Part shown: in pieces, positions 8,213 through 16,271 of the stretch | Layout: each line of letters starts with the position of its first letter | How positions within the stretch are numbered: the stretch's first letter is position 1 | NCBI GenBank assembly: GCA_040235375.1 | Contig: JBECKQ010000090.1 | Location: 1-18,442 of the forward strand | DNA: 18,442 bases | Origin: JBECKQ01 sp040235375 | GTDB lineage: Bacteria; Planctomycetota; Phycisphaerae; UBA1845 | Direction of reading: 5' to 3' | The notes under the pieces: model-generated | What the model was told of the DNA's origin: nothing | What the model saw: the letters and a program-made list of their open reading frames with translations, nothing else | Database searches by the model: none | Program-made: the position numbers and the translations under genes

Positions 8213-9069
8213 ATGCTGCGCTGACTCTACGTCGCTCTTCACTTCCTCGCTGCAGCGGGTGCGGCACGCCGGGACGCCCGCATCCGGTTTCTGAGAGCAC
8301 AGGTCGATGTACTTCGGCGCAAGCTCGGTGGCAACCGTGTTAATCCCAGCCCGGACGACCGGGTGCGTTTGCTGGCGATCGGCCAGGAATTCGACCATGA
8401 CGTGGCCGACGTCATCGGCATTGTCACGCCGAAAACGTATGATCGGTGCGTGATGGAACTTCGAGAAGGCCGCAAGCCGAAACGGGTAGGGCGGCCGAGG
8501 ATCTCCCGCAATGTGCGCGAGTTGGTCATCCGCCTGGCCCGCCAAAACGCCTCCTGGGGATATCGTCGCATCAGCGGCGAGCTGCGCAAGCTCCGGCTGC
8601 GCTTCGGACGATCCTCCGTACGGCGGATCCTGAAGGAGGAAAGGCTGACGCCCTCCCCCGTCCGGCGAGGGCGCGCCGACGAGAGGGCGTGGCAGAAGTT
8701 CATCAGGCTCCACGTCAACACGCTCGTTGCCTGTGACTTCTTCACCAACGCCGTGATCACGCCGGTCGGCATCCGGCTCGCCCACTACCTGGCCTTCATC
8801 CACATCGGGACGCGCCAGGTCTTCCTCAGCCCGCCCACCTATCACCCGCACGATCAATGGGTCCAGCAGCAGGGCCGAAACGTGCTGATGCGGCTGGAGG
8901 ATGAGCAGCTGAACGCCCGATTACTCATCCACGACCGCGACACCAAGTTCACGAACGGATTCCGTCGTATCTTCAAGGCTTCGGGCACTCGAGGCCTGTG
9001 AACCCCTCTCCTTGCACCCGACGCGAGTTCTTTTTGCGAGGCCTGGATCGTCGCATGCAAGCGGAACGG
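8213..9069 (+). pseudogene. Decayed DDE (rve-type) transposase, IS3/IS481-like
   Basis: Read in one frame from ATG 8213, the product starts MLR-TGA-LYVAL, then FLRAQVDVLRRKLGG, a helix-turn-helix region (VGRPRISRNVRELVIRLARQ), and an integrase-core domain. The acidic residues are Asp in VACDFF (8735-8737), Asp in IHDRDTKF (8933-8935) and Glu in SSFCEAWI (9038-9040). The last two are 35 codons apart, as in D,D-35-E enzymes. TGA codons interrupt it at 8222-8224 (codon 4, where TGG would fit) and 8999-9001 (between the second Asp and the Glu, where CGA would fit). Homology stops abruptly after CKRN near 9069, so the usual C-terminus is absent. The longest uninterrupted part runs from GTG 8363 to 9001. 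I could not find terminal inverted repeats. Most likely inactive. Confidence 0.8.
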
Positions 9070-9085
9070 CGCTCGTGGACCTGCG

Positions 9086-9201
9086 CGACACAGAGAGGCT
9101 TCCTGAGTCTGCCGACCTATCACCCGCACGATCAGTGGGTTCAGCAGCAAGGCCGGACTCTGATGATGTGGCTGGGACGAACCGGCAACTGCCGACGTTG
9201 A
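9086..9201 (+). pseudogene. Internal fragment of a second, related transposase
   Basis: The frame encodes GFLSLPTYHPHDQWV and QQQGRTLMMWL. This repeats an internal part of the transposase just upstream (VFLSPPTYHPHDQWV and QQQGRNVLMRL at 8818-8895). Over 77 nt (8821-8897 against 9099-9175) I count about 13 differences, roughly 83% identity. It is therefore not a simple recent duplication but a piece of a sister element joined where the first copy breaks off. Similarity ends near 9176 and the frame stops at 9201. Confidence 0.75.
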
Positions 9202-9227
9202 ATGCGACATAATCGGGTTTCCGGCTC

Positions 9228-9280
9228 GGCGCCGGTGCGGGCGGCTGGGTCGCCGAAATTCTGCCGCTCCAGCCGGCGCC
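9228..9280. repeat. GC-rich inverted repeat between converging units
   Basis: GGCGCCGG at 9228-9235 and CCGGCGCC at 9273-9280 are complementary across 37 nt, just past the stop of the leftward gene. It could act as a terminator, but there is no T-run and each arm is itself nearly palindromic, so support is weak. Confidence 0.3.
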
Positions 9281-9291
9281 CCGAATAACTA

Positions 9292-10926
9292 CTACGGAAG
9301 AGGCTGTTGCTGTATGGCTTCCGGTATTGTCGCCCCGGTAGCATCATCCTTGGAACGTTCTGCGCCTGCAATATCAGCGGCGGAGCGCAGCAAGTCGATG
9401 GTACTGGTCACGGGCAGCGCCCGAATGCCATGATCAACCACGTGCGCAGGAATGTCGGCGCGCGAGGGGGCACTTTCGACGGGGCCGAAGTCCAAGGCGT
9501 CGATGTTGTCGGAGGCGTTCCCCAAGCCGACTTCGCCAGCTGCGATCAGCGTAACCGGCATCATGTTGGGGTGGACAATGAACACGTCGGCGGCGCTACC
9601 CTGCGAACTGGCGCCACTGATGGTTCCCAAAGAAGGCGATGCCGGGGTCAGCGAGAACACCACCTGATCGGCGGCATCGAATCGACCATTGTTGTTGCGG
9701 TCGAAGACGATGAGTCCGTCGACATCGTCCGCGGCAGTGAGACCAAGTTCGGCGGCGGTGGCGTAGAGCGGAGCCTGACAGGCATCGTCGAATCCGTCGC
9801 CACCCGGATCGCCCTCGCAAAAGTCTCCCACCGCGTACGTGCCTCCCAAAAGGGTGCAATCCGACAGGGCAATCACTATGCATTCGCCGGTCGGCAAACA
9901 GCATGAGCCGTCTGCCCCCAGGATGCCGCATTCGGCGCAAGACACGCCTTCCCCTAACCAGATCCCGGTCATACCGCCTCCAAAGCACGCATTTTCGGCG
10001 GTCATGCTGCATGTCCCCGTCGGAATGCAACACGCTCCGACCGGCTCCACCCCGGAGCACGATGCACAGGTGGATCCAGCCCCCAGCCAAGTGCCGTCGG
10101 TGCACACGTCCTGAAGGGACATCTCGCACGGACTTTCACTCCGGCAGCAGGCTCCCATAAACTCCGAGTAGTACACGAAGACGTTCGCCCCGCTCGGCGA
10201 CGCCGGCCCTGAAAGGAGAGGAAGCGAGGGCGATGCGGCCGCCAGCGAAAAGTACGCTCGCGCGACGGGGCCCTCCGCGCCGGCACGCTCGAGCCGGGCC
10301 GTTGCGTCCACGCGGTCCTCGGGCACCGGTGCCGGCAGTTGATCCGCCGCGTGGGTGGCAGGGTTTGCCTCGAAGTCGGTGCCTCCCTCGTTGTAGTTGT
10401 TCCGGCACAGCGCGTTGTTGGATATCGACGAGCCCGTTTGATCGCCGGGAAGCCGCCCGAGGTCGAACACGCCGGTGGAGACGAACTGGTCGCCGGAGAC
10501 GTGATGACGCTCCGCCTGGTCTGAAACGTTATAGGGAATGCCGAGAATGACGAGCGACGGATCCGGTGCGGCGGCTCCCACCGTGCCCCGGTCGACGGAA
10601 AACTGCAATGCAAACGGGTCGGTTGGTTCCGACGTTGCATTCGCGGCGGACAAGCCATCGATATCGTCGTCGGCCGACGATAATCCAAGAGCAAGCGGCG
10701 AGACCGCGGTCAGGGGATCGGGATGGGCCAGTTCAAGAATGGCGCCCGCCCTTCCGATGCCCGCAATAACCGAGGGCGAGGCGGCGTCGAAGGAGTATTC
10801 CGGTGCTGGAAAGGGGCTTTGCGGCGCAGCGGCTCCTGCCTGGGAGACGGTCGCCAGGTGGGCGGTCATTCCGATCAGTACTCCGCACAGGCCTGCCGCG
10901 GTTTGATGACGATGTTTCGCATGCAT
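9292..10926 (-). CDS. Secreted protein with DDIDAL/SPSL modules and three GACC-type Cys repeats
   Basis: 544 residues from ATG 10926. AAGGAG precedes it by about 11 nt and lies within the last codons of the kinase gene (EGD-TAG), five bases away, so the two genes are almost certainly cotranscribed and probably translationally coupled. Residues 1-33 form a signal peptide (VLIGMTAHLATVSQAGA). Then come units of the pattern LGL-xx-ADD-I/VDGL followed by FS(V/L)...SPSL (about 79-125 and 395-434), with further half-units at about 225-252 and 466-481. Between them, residues 258-372 hold three Cys repeats (GACCRSESPCE, GACCIPTGTC, GSCCLPTGEC), each about 35 residues and related to those of the gene at 14745. 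One loop (DRNNNGRFDAAD) looks calcium-binding. No enzymatic motif. Two consecutive TAG codons end it. Function unknown; likely a surface partner of the kinase. Confidence 0.88.
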   Translation of the reverse strand: MHAKHRHQTAAGLCGVLIGMTAHLATVSQAGAAAPQSPFPAPEYSFDAASPSVIAGIGRAGAILELAHPDPLTAVSPLALGLSSADDDIDGLSAANATSEPTDPFALQFSVDRGTVGAAAPDPSLVILGIPYNVSDQAERHHVSGDQFVSTGVFDLGRLPGDQTGSSISNNALCRNNYNEGGTDFEANPATHAADQLPAPVPEDRVDATARLERAGAEGPVARAYFSLAAASPSLPLLSGPASPSGANVFVYYSEFMGACCRSESPCEMSLQDVCTDGTWLGAGSTCASCSGVEPVGACCIPTGTCSMTAENACFGGGMTGIWLGEGVSCAECGILGADGSCCLPTGECIVIALSDCTLLGGTYAVGDFCEGDPGGDGFDDACQAPLYATAAELGLTAADDVDGLIVFDRNNNGRFDAADQVVFSLTPASPSLGTISGASSQGSAADVFIVHPNMMPVTLIAAGEVGLGNASDNIDALDFGPVESAPSRADIPAHVVDHGIRALPVTSTIDLLRSAADIAGAERSKDDATGATIPEAIQQQPLP

Positions 10927-10931
10927 CGGGG

Positions 10932-13730
10932 CTAATCTCCTTCAGGATCGGTCTCCACAGAGTGTTTTGGCGAGGCAACATTCAGTTCCGTTGCGGGAGA
11001 GACCGGGCAGGCCTCTTGTGCGGGTATCCACCACGGCCAGGCGCTGTCGGAGCGGAGCATGTTCCGGAGGACTTTCGCGTGGAACGTATATCGCAACTCT
11101 CCATCAAAGGAGCGATAGGCTTGCTCGAATGCGGCCAGTGCGGCAGTTCGGTCGCCGTCGGCCAGGTGCATGACACCGGCGTGAAATGCCGACTCGCCCC
11201 AGAGTTTCCACGGCTGATCCGCTTCGGCGGCTAGGGCGTCGAGCGTTTCCCGGTCTTCGCTGCGCTGGCAGAATGCATAGAGGGCGCGAAGCCATGTCTC
11301 AGTTTGTGGCGGTTCGAGTTCGGCGGAGAAATTCACGAGATCTGCGTGGGCACGCAACGCTTCGGCAGCCTCATCCTCCTTCCCGAGGAGACGCAGGCAC
11401 GCCGCCGACCACAAGACCGCGGGCGCGCATGTGGGTGCGTCATCAGCCAGCGCGCGGGCATGATCGAGTGCAGCGTCGAGATCGCCCTGTTCGGCAAGGA
11501 TCAGCGCAGGATAGACATGCCGGTAGCAGCGGTTCTCGGGGACGCATGCCGAGTGTCGCTCAACGTCATCAAACGCTCCTTCCAGGTCTCCTGTCCAATA
11601 GCGCAGCCGCCAGCGATAATGGTACGACTCGCACACGGCACTCGCTCCGGTTGCGATACTGATGGCTCGCGTACGCGCTTCAATGGCCTCTTCGAAGCGG
11701 TTCATGCTTTCGAGACACTCTGCCTCGGCTACGATGCAACGGTCACTGGTGGGATCCACTTGCTGTCCGCGCCGCGCCCAATCAAGTGCCTGATCGAAGT
11801 GCTCCTCGACCAGTGATGCGTCGCGCGTGCCCCGGCTGCCATCATATATCTCGGCAGCAAGCCGATGGGCGATCGACAGCAGGTAGTACGGGTACGCGCG
11901 GTAGTAGCCGTGCTCGACGAGTTGCCCGAGACTGGATTGGACGTCGGCGAATGGGGCCAGACTTCTCGTGGCGTACATCTGTTGGTTGCGCCCTCGCGCC
12001 AGGTGCAGCACCGCAAGCGGATAGAAACCGGATTCCTGCGCGCGCAGTCGAATCGCCTCGCGATAAGACGTGATCGCGGCGGACGGGTCGGCAAAATGCA
12101 GCGCGAGGCCGCGGAAAAACCACACGTCCGGCGCCTCGGGCAGCCGGCGCTGCCCGAGAGACTTGATTGTCGCTAACGCTGCATCATGATCGCCACGGCG
12201 CCATTGGGCCCACGCCAGAAGGTAGCCCGCGCGGGGGTTTGATGGGTCATGCGCCAACACGGCCTCGAGATGCGCGATGGCGTCTTCCTGCTCCCCGGCG
12301 CCGAGTCTGGCCAGCGCCTGAACGATGTGAAGCTCATCCGGGTCAGCGCCGAGTGATGCGGCGCGCGCAATATCGTCCTGGACGGCGTCGTGCTCGTGAT
12401 AGTCGAGATAAGCAAGTTGCGTGTAGGCCGTCTCCAGTAGGTACCGCGCCTCCCGCCGTCGAGACGCCGCAGCGCTCCACGCCCATGCGGTGACCGACAG
12501 CGCAATCAGCAGGATGAACACGCCTACCGTGGACAGCCACCGGTGCCGCCTTACCCAACGTCCGGCCCGGACTACCGGCCCGGCGCGCGGGGTGAGGATC
12601 GGGCGGCCGCGGGCGAAACGGCGCAGGTCTTCGGCAAACACTTCCGCTGACGGATGACGCCTGTTGGGCTCGCGTTCCATCGCCCGGAGACAAATCGTCT
12701 CCAGATCTCGTGGGACTTGCGGGTTGAGCCGACGCGGTGGGGCAAGATCGGCAGTGCAGATGGCGTGCAGCAGTTGGTGTCGCCCGGCGGCCACAAACGG
12801 CTTCCGCCTCGTCAGCCATTCGTAGAGTGTCGCCCCGAGTGAATAAACGTCCGTGCGGCCGTCGACGACAGCGCCGGCATCGCTTTGCACCTGTTCGGGC
12901 GAGAGGTAGGCGGGCGTGCCCAGCAACTCGCCGCTGAGCGTCAGGTGCGGGGCTTCCGTGAATCGGGCCAGCCCGAAGTCCGTCAGATGCAGCGCTCCGT
13001 GAGTATCCAGCAGCAGATTGTGCGGCTTCACGTCGCGGTGAATGATGCCGAGCCGATGGGCCGAGGCCAGCCCATCGGCCACGTCGGCGAACATGGCCGC
13101 GGTCTTCCGGAAGTCTATGGACGTCGCTTGGCGGCTCTCCGTACGCAGAAGCTCGTCGAGGCTGACCCCCTCGATAAGCTCCATCACATAGTAGCATTGC
13201 CCCTCGTATTCGCCCTGGGCGAAGACCGGGACGACGTTGGTGTGGTGCACCCGGGCGGCCGCCTGCGCTTCGGCGAGAAAACGCTTGACGGCGGCGTCGG
13301 AGCGATGAGCGCGGCCCGGGAGCAACTTGAGGGCGACCTCGCGTCCGAGGCTGAGTTGCTGCGCACGGTACACGATGCCCATGCCGCCGCGACCGAGCAC
13401 GCCCCGAATCTCGTAATCCCCCATGCGGGTCCCGACCGGCAACGCTGGATCGCCATGCCCCGGGTGGAGTAGGGGCGGTCCGGCATGGGACAGCGCATCG
13501 GAGAAATGCTCGTACGCCCGGCGGAGGCTCGTCATCAGCCGTTGCTGGTCGGCCGACAACTGCGTGCGGACGGGTATCCGGCGGTCCGCAGGGTCGCCGA
13601 CCTCCGCTTCCGTGACATCGGGAGGGGCGAAGGGGCATTGACATAAGGGGCAGACCGACGCGGCGCCGGGCCGCAACCCGGATACGCTGTCGCACGCCGG
13701 GCATATGATGTCAACGGCTGCGGCGTCCAT
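10932..13730 (-). CDS. Membrane Ser/Thr protein kinase with N-terminal zinc ribbon and C-terminal TPR region
   Basis: 932 residues from ATG 13730 (GGGAG about 10 nt upstream). A GTG start at 13877 is possible but would add 49 unrelated residues without a ribosome site. Cys10, Cys13, Cys27 and Cys30 form a zinc ribbon. The PknB-like kinase domain spans about residues 105-375: glycine loop LGRGGMGIVY (112-121), Lys135 in VALKLL, catalytic Asp233 in IIHRDVKPHN, DFG Asp251 in LTDFGLA, then GTPAYLSPEQV. All key residues are present. A transmembrane helix lies at about 398-418 (LSTVGVFILLIALSVTAWAW). The outer 500 residues are TPR-like (YLLAWAQWRRGDHDAALATI; ALDWARRGQQVDP), a likely protein-binding sensor. 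It lies downstream of an ECF sigma gene, an arrangement known in planctomycetes where kinase activity is thought to control the sigma factor. TAG stop. Confidence 0.95.
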   Translation of the reverse strand: MDAAAVDIICPACDSVSGLRPGAASVCPLCQCPFAPPDVTEAEVGDPADRRIPVRTQLSADQQRLMTSLRRAYEHFSDALSHAGPPLLHPGHGDPALPVGTRMGDYEIRGVLGRGGMGIVYRAQQLSLGREVALKLLPGRAHRSDAAVKRFLAEAQAAARVHHTNVVPVFAQGEYEGQCYYVMELIEGVSLDELLRTESRQATSIDFRKTAAMFADVADGLASAHRLGIIHRDVKPHNLLLDTHGALHLTDFGLARFTEAPHLTLSGELLGTPAYLSPEQVQSDAGAVVDGRTDVYSLGATLYEWLTRRKPFVAAGRHQLLHAICTADLAPPRRLNPQVPRDLETICLRAMEREPNRRHPSAEVFAEDLRRFARGRPILTPRAGPVVRAGRWVRRHRWLSTVGVFILLIALSVTAWAWSAAASRRREARYLLETAYTQLAYLDYHEHDAVQDDIARAASLGADPDELHIVQALARLGAGEQEDAIAHLEAVLAHDPSNPRAGYLLAWAQWRRGDHDAALATIKSLGQRRLPEAPDVWFFRGLALHFADPSAAITSYREAIRLRAQESGFYPLAVLHLARGRNQQMYATRSLAPFADVQSSLGQLVEHGYYRAYPYYLLSIAHRLAAEIYDGSRGTRDASLVEEHFDQALDWARRGQQVDPTSDRCIVAEAECLESMNRFEEAIEARTRAISIATGASAVCESYHYRWRLRYWTGDLEGAFDDVERHSACVPENRCYRHVYPALILAEQGDLDAALDHARALADDAPTCAPAVLWSAACLRLLGKEDEAAEALRAHADLVNFSAELEPPQTETWLRALYAFCQRSEDRETLDALAAEADQPWKLWGESAFHAGVMHLADGDRTAALAAFEQAYRSFDGELRYTFHAKVLRNMLRSDSAWPWWIPAQEACPVSPATELNVASPKHSVETDPEGD

Positions 13731-13876
13731 AAGCGATGGTCTCCCGTTTCTCGTAGACGTAGTCTTGCGGACTTTGGCGCGCGGTCCCCAGAATAGCAGA
13801 AAAACCCCACGTACTCGGTCACGAGCGCCCCTGCCCCGTGAAGCCGACCACCTCGACGTATCGTGCGGGAAGGTCA

Positions 13877-13888
13877 CCCGCCGGCGGG
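13877..13888. repeat. 12-bp GC palindrome after the sigma gene
   Basis: CCCGCCGGCGGG is a perfect palindrome starting 5 bp past the sigma stop codon (13893-13895), in the roughly 160-bp gap before the kinase start. It may reduce readthrough into the kinase gene or be a site for a dimeric protein. No T-run. Confidence 0.4.
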
Positions 13889-13892
13889 CCGG

Positions 13893-14498
13893 CTACTCTG
13901 GGCCGCGCTCTTCCGGCGCGTCCCGCGCATCGCTCCAGTGCGTCAGACGGGCAAGCACGCGATTGCGCGCCCGGTAAACTCGCCATTTGCTGATCTGCAG
14001 CATCTCCGCGGTCTCGACCACGCTCAGGCCGGCCAGCACGTGGAGTTCAAAGGCCTTGAGCGTTATCTCGTCAAGCTCGCCGGCGATCTGCGCCATGGCC
14101 TCGCGCAACTCGTTGAGTTGCCACTCCCGCTCCCACTCTTCGTCCGCCGCGTCCTGCTGCGCCTCGGCGAGCAGATCGAACTGGCGCGGGTCCAACTTCT
14201 CCGCGCGCTTCGCCTGCCGATCGGCCTGCCGAGCCATGGCATGCACGACCGCGGAACGTAAATAGGCCCGGAAGCGGCCCTTTCGCGCATCGTATTCGAA
14301 TCGGTCGATGACCTTGAAGAACGAGGATTCGACGACTTGAACAACATCCTCGGCATCCTCGTGCCCGACTCCGCGGCTTCGCGCATAGCGGTAAAGCAGG
14401 TGACCGTAGCGCCGATGGAACTCCTGCCAGCTCAGTCGATCAGAGCGATCGCGGAGGCGCAGTAGCAGACTGGCGCGAGTCGAGTCGTCACAAAACAT
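13893..14498 (-). CDS. ECF-type RNA polymerase sigma factor
   Basis: 201 residues from ATG 14498 (GTG 14501 directly before it is the alternative). Region 2 is seen at about 25-95 (FHRRYGHLLYRYAR, then HEDAEDVVQVV and FEYDARKGRFRAYL, the promoter-melting and -10 recognition part). Region 4 is at about 140-185 (LDEITLKAFELHVLAGLSV, then ETAEMLQISKWRVYRARNRV, a helix-turn-helix for the -35 element). The length is normal for ECF factors. There is no anti-sigma gene; instead a kinase gene follows, as in the planctomycete ECF groups linked to Ser/Thr kinases. It probably turns on envelope genes, perhaps including the divergent Cys-repeat gene. No Shine-Dalgarno sequence is visible, and a possible promoter places transcription start at the start codon. 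TAG stop. Confidence 0.93.
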   Translation of the reverse strand: MFCDDSTRASLLLRLRDRSDRLSWQEFHRRYGHLLYRYARSRGVGHEDAEDVVQVVESSFFKVIDRFEYDARKGRFRAYLRSAVVHAMARQADRQAKRAEKLDPRQFDLLAEAQQDAADEEWEREWQLNELREAMAQIAGELDEITLKAFELHVLAGLSVVETAEMLQISKWRVYRARNRVLARLTHWSDARDAPEERGPE

Positions 14499-14506
14499 CA
14501 CTGTCT

Positions 14507-14535
14507 ATTCTGCCAAAAGCGGATCGTCGACTCAA
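14507..14535 (-). promoter_or_regulatory. Possible sigma-70-like promoter for the sigma gene
   Basis: On the minus strand TTGAGT (14535-14530) and CAGAAT (14512-14507) are separated by 17 nt, each matching four of six consensus bases. Transcription would begin at about 14499-14501, i.e. at the GTG/ATG start, giving a leaderless mRNA. This agrees with the lack of a ribosome-binding site but is a weak motif call. Confidence 0.3.
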
Positions 14536-14647
14536 CAGAATCCCGGCGAGTTTGAGCGCTAGCCTCCGATGACGGCGCGCCAAAATGCGTCGCGGCGCGC
14601 CTATGTAATCAGGAAGCGTCGGATAGCCACCGGAGTGGCCAGCCCAA

Positions 14648-14670
14648 ACGTTCGATCGTGTAAAGAACGT
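14648..14670. repeat. Inverted repeat in the divergent sigma / Cys-repeat intergenic region
   Basis: ACGTTC at 14648-14653 and GAACGT at 14665-14670 are exact complements across 11 nt. The pair lies about 75 bp upstream of the Cys-repeat gene start, where a regulator or RNA leader could act. Its GAAC core also recalls ECF -35 elements, but no clear -10 follows. Confidence 0.35.
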
Positions 14671-14744
14671 GGATTCTCGCACATCGAGGCGTGCAGCCGG
14701 CAGCAAGGTTGTGCGCCCCCCAACAGCCCTGGAGGTTCAAAGTC

Positions 14745-15980
14745 ATGAAACAAGGCATCCCCCTTACCGTTGTGCAACTGGCGTCCATATTCAGTGTAAC
14801 ATCGGCCTTTGTCGCGTGCGCGGCGGCTCGTCCACCGACTGCGGTCGCCCGTGTTGATCCGGCACCAGCCGATCGGCTCGTTGAGTCGGCGACTAGCCAT
14901 TTTGAAGTCCCGCCAGTTGGCGCGTGCTGCCTCATCGATGGGACATGCATCATCACCACAAGGAACGCTTGCGTAGGAGCCGGGGCAACCGGCCGATGGC
15001 TCGGACGCGGCACCACATGCGACATGTGCCCGCCGCCACTGACCGGCGCCTGCTGCCGCGATGACGGCACGTGCGAGATTTTGGCCGCTGAAGACTGTGT
15101 GGATGGTACTTACCTGGGACACGATACGACTTGCGACATGTGCCCCCCGCCCCCGGCGCCCGGTGGCTGCTGCCATGCGGACGGTGTGTGCGAACTGCTG
15201 TCTGCCGATGCCTGCACCGACGGCGTCTTCCTGGGAGAGGGTGTGCCGTGTGACGTTTGTCCACCGACAACGCCGACGGGCGCCTGTTGTCACTATGACG
15301 GCACTTGTGATGAGGTCGCCGTCGATTACTGCGACAACGGTCTGTGGCTGGGCGAAGGCACGACCTGCACGGACTGCACCGAGGCGCTCGGGGCATGTTG
15401 TTTCTTTGACGGCACCTGTGCGCTGACGACGCTGGATGCCTGTTTCAAGGGCGGCGCGGTCGGCGAATGGCTCGGCCCGGGGACGACGTGCGACCTGTGC
15501 TTTGCCAATGCGAATCCCGGCGCCTGTTGCCGGCAGGACGGCACCTGCGACATCGTGCCCCCCGAGGAGTGCGTGGTCGGCAGCTTCCTGGGTCCGGACA
15601 CGACCTGTGACATGTGTCCTCCGCCGCCAACGCCCGGGGCATGTTGCCATGAGGACGGCACGTGCGACCTGCTTTTTGGAGATGCCTGCACCAACGGCGT
15701 CTATCTGGGCGATGGGGTGCCGTGCGACATGTGTCCCGGGACAGCCCCTCTCGGCGCCTGCTGCCATAATGATGGCACTTGCGAGGAAGTCGCGGTCGAC
15801 TACTGCAGCAATGGCCTCTGGCTGGGGGAAGGAACGACTTGTTGGGACTGCACTGGCTCGCCCGGAGCATGTTGCTTTTATGACGGGACCTGCGCCGTGA
15901 CGACGCTGAACCTGTGCTTCAAAGGCGGCGCCACCGGCAATTGGCTTGGGCCGGGCGCCACTTGCGACATGTGTCCGTAG
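14745..15980 (+). CDS. Secreted protein of nine tandem GACC-type Cys repeats
   Basis: 411 residues from ATG 14745 with GGAGG at 14731-14735. The N-terminus (LTVVQLASIFSVTSAFVACAA) is a signal peptide; AFVAC, with Cys25, may be a lipobox. After a short linker, residues 59-411 consist of nine repeats of 36-43 residues with pattern GACCxxDGTC, C, WLGxGTTC, CxxC, many followed by PPP spacers. Each unit has six or more cysteines, suggesting disulfide- or metal-stabilised knots; the spacing CDMC also suits metal. Units 2-5 and 6-9 match one-to-one as a 158-residue super-repeat. Three units of the same kind occur in the protein at 9292-10926. It is divergent from the ECF sigma gene. No known function; likely an extended surface or matrix protein. 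TAG stop. Confidence 0.9.
   Translation: MKQGIPLTVVQLASIFSVTSAFVACAAARPPTAVARVDPAPADRLVESATSHFEVPPVGACCLIDGTCIITTRNACVGAGATGRWLGRGTTCDMCPPPLTGACCRDDGTCEILAAEDCVDGTYLGHDTTCDMCPPPPAPGGCCHADGVCELLSADACTDGVFLGEGVPCDVCPPTTPTGACCHYDGTCDEVAVDYCDNGLWLGEGTTCTDCTEALGACCFFDGTCALTTLDACFKGGAVGEWLGPGTTCDLCFANANPGACCRQDGTCDIVPPEECVVGSFLGPDTTCDMCPPPPTPGACCHEDGTCDLLFGDACTNGVYLGDGVPCDMCPGTAPLGACCHNDGTCEEVAVDYCSNGLWLGEGTTCWDCTGSPGACCFYDGTCAVTTLNLCFKGGATGNWLGPGATCDMCP
14919..15977 (+). repeat. Nine Cys-repeat units arranged as 1 + 4 + 4
   Basis: Unit 1 is 14919-15044; units 2-5 are 15045-15518; units 6-9 are 15519-15977. The second block repeats the first at a 474-bp period, lacking only the final linker. Unit 1 resembles units 5 and 9 (GAxGxWLGxGTTC). 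Corresponding units (for example 4 and 8) keep the protein sequence while third codon positions have diverged, so the block duplication is old and the protein is under selection. Confidence 0.9.
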
Positions 15981-16271
15981 CGCGATGCCTGGGCGGCGTG
16001 GCAGATCGCGTTGATTTGTCACGTCCCCATGACAGTAAAGGCAAGCCGGGAGGTATGAACCCGGGGCGTCGTCAACTTCAGTTACTGAATCTGGATGCGG
16101 CTTGCTCTGATTGGAAGCGATCCACAAGCATGTCCGGCATCAACTCGGCGATGGAGAGCGCTTCGCCGCTGCGGCGCACATCCCGGCGCGTGGCCGAAGC
16201 GGCGCGCGCTCACCAGCGAGCTGTATCCTTCGACTGCTGCTTCGCGGGACGTTCATCCATCCGATGCCCAT

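Noticed and set aside
8213..9001. TGA read as Trp throughout the genome
   Set aside because: The intact genes use only TGG for Trp and remain full length under the standard code; two TGA codons in a decaying transposase are better explained as mutations, though the lack of TGA stops is kept as a finding.
12343..13704. 453-codon frame on the minus strand
   Set aside because: It overlaps the kinase gene in another frame of the same strand; the kinase frame has all catalytic motifs, while this one is Arg/Pro-rich low-complexity sequence.
14919..15977. Regular short repeats resembling a CRISPR array
   Set aside because: The repeats are in frame, vary at third codon positions and encode Cys units; there are no unique spacers.
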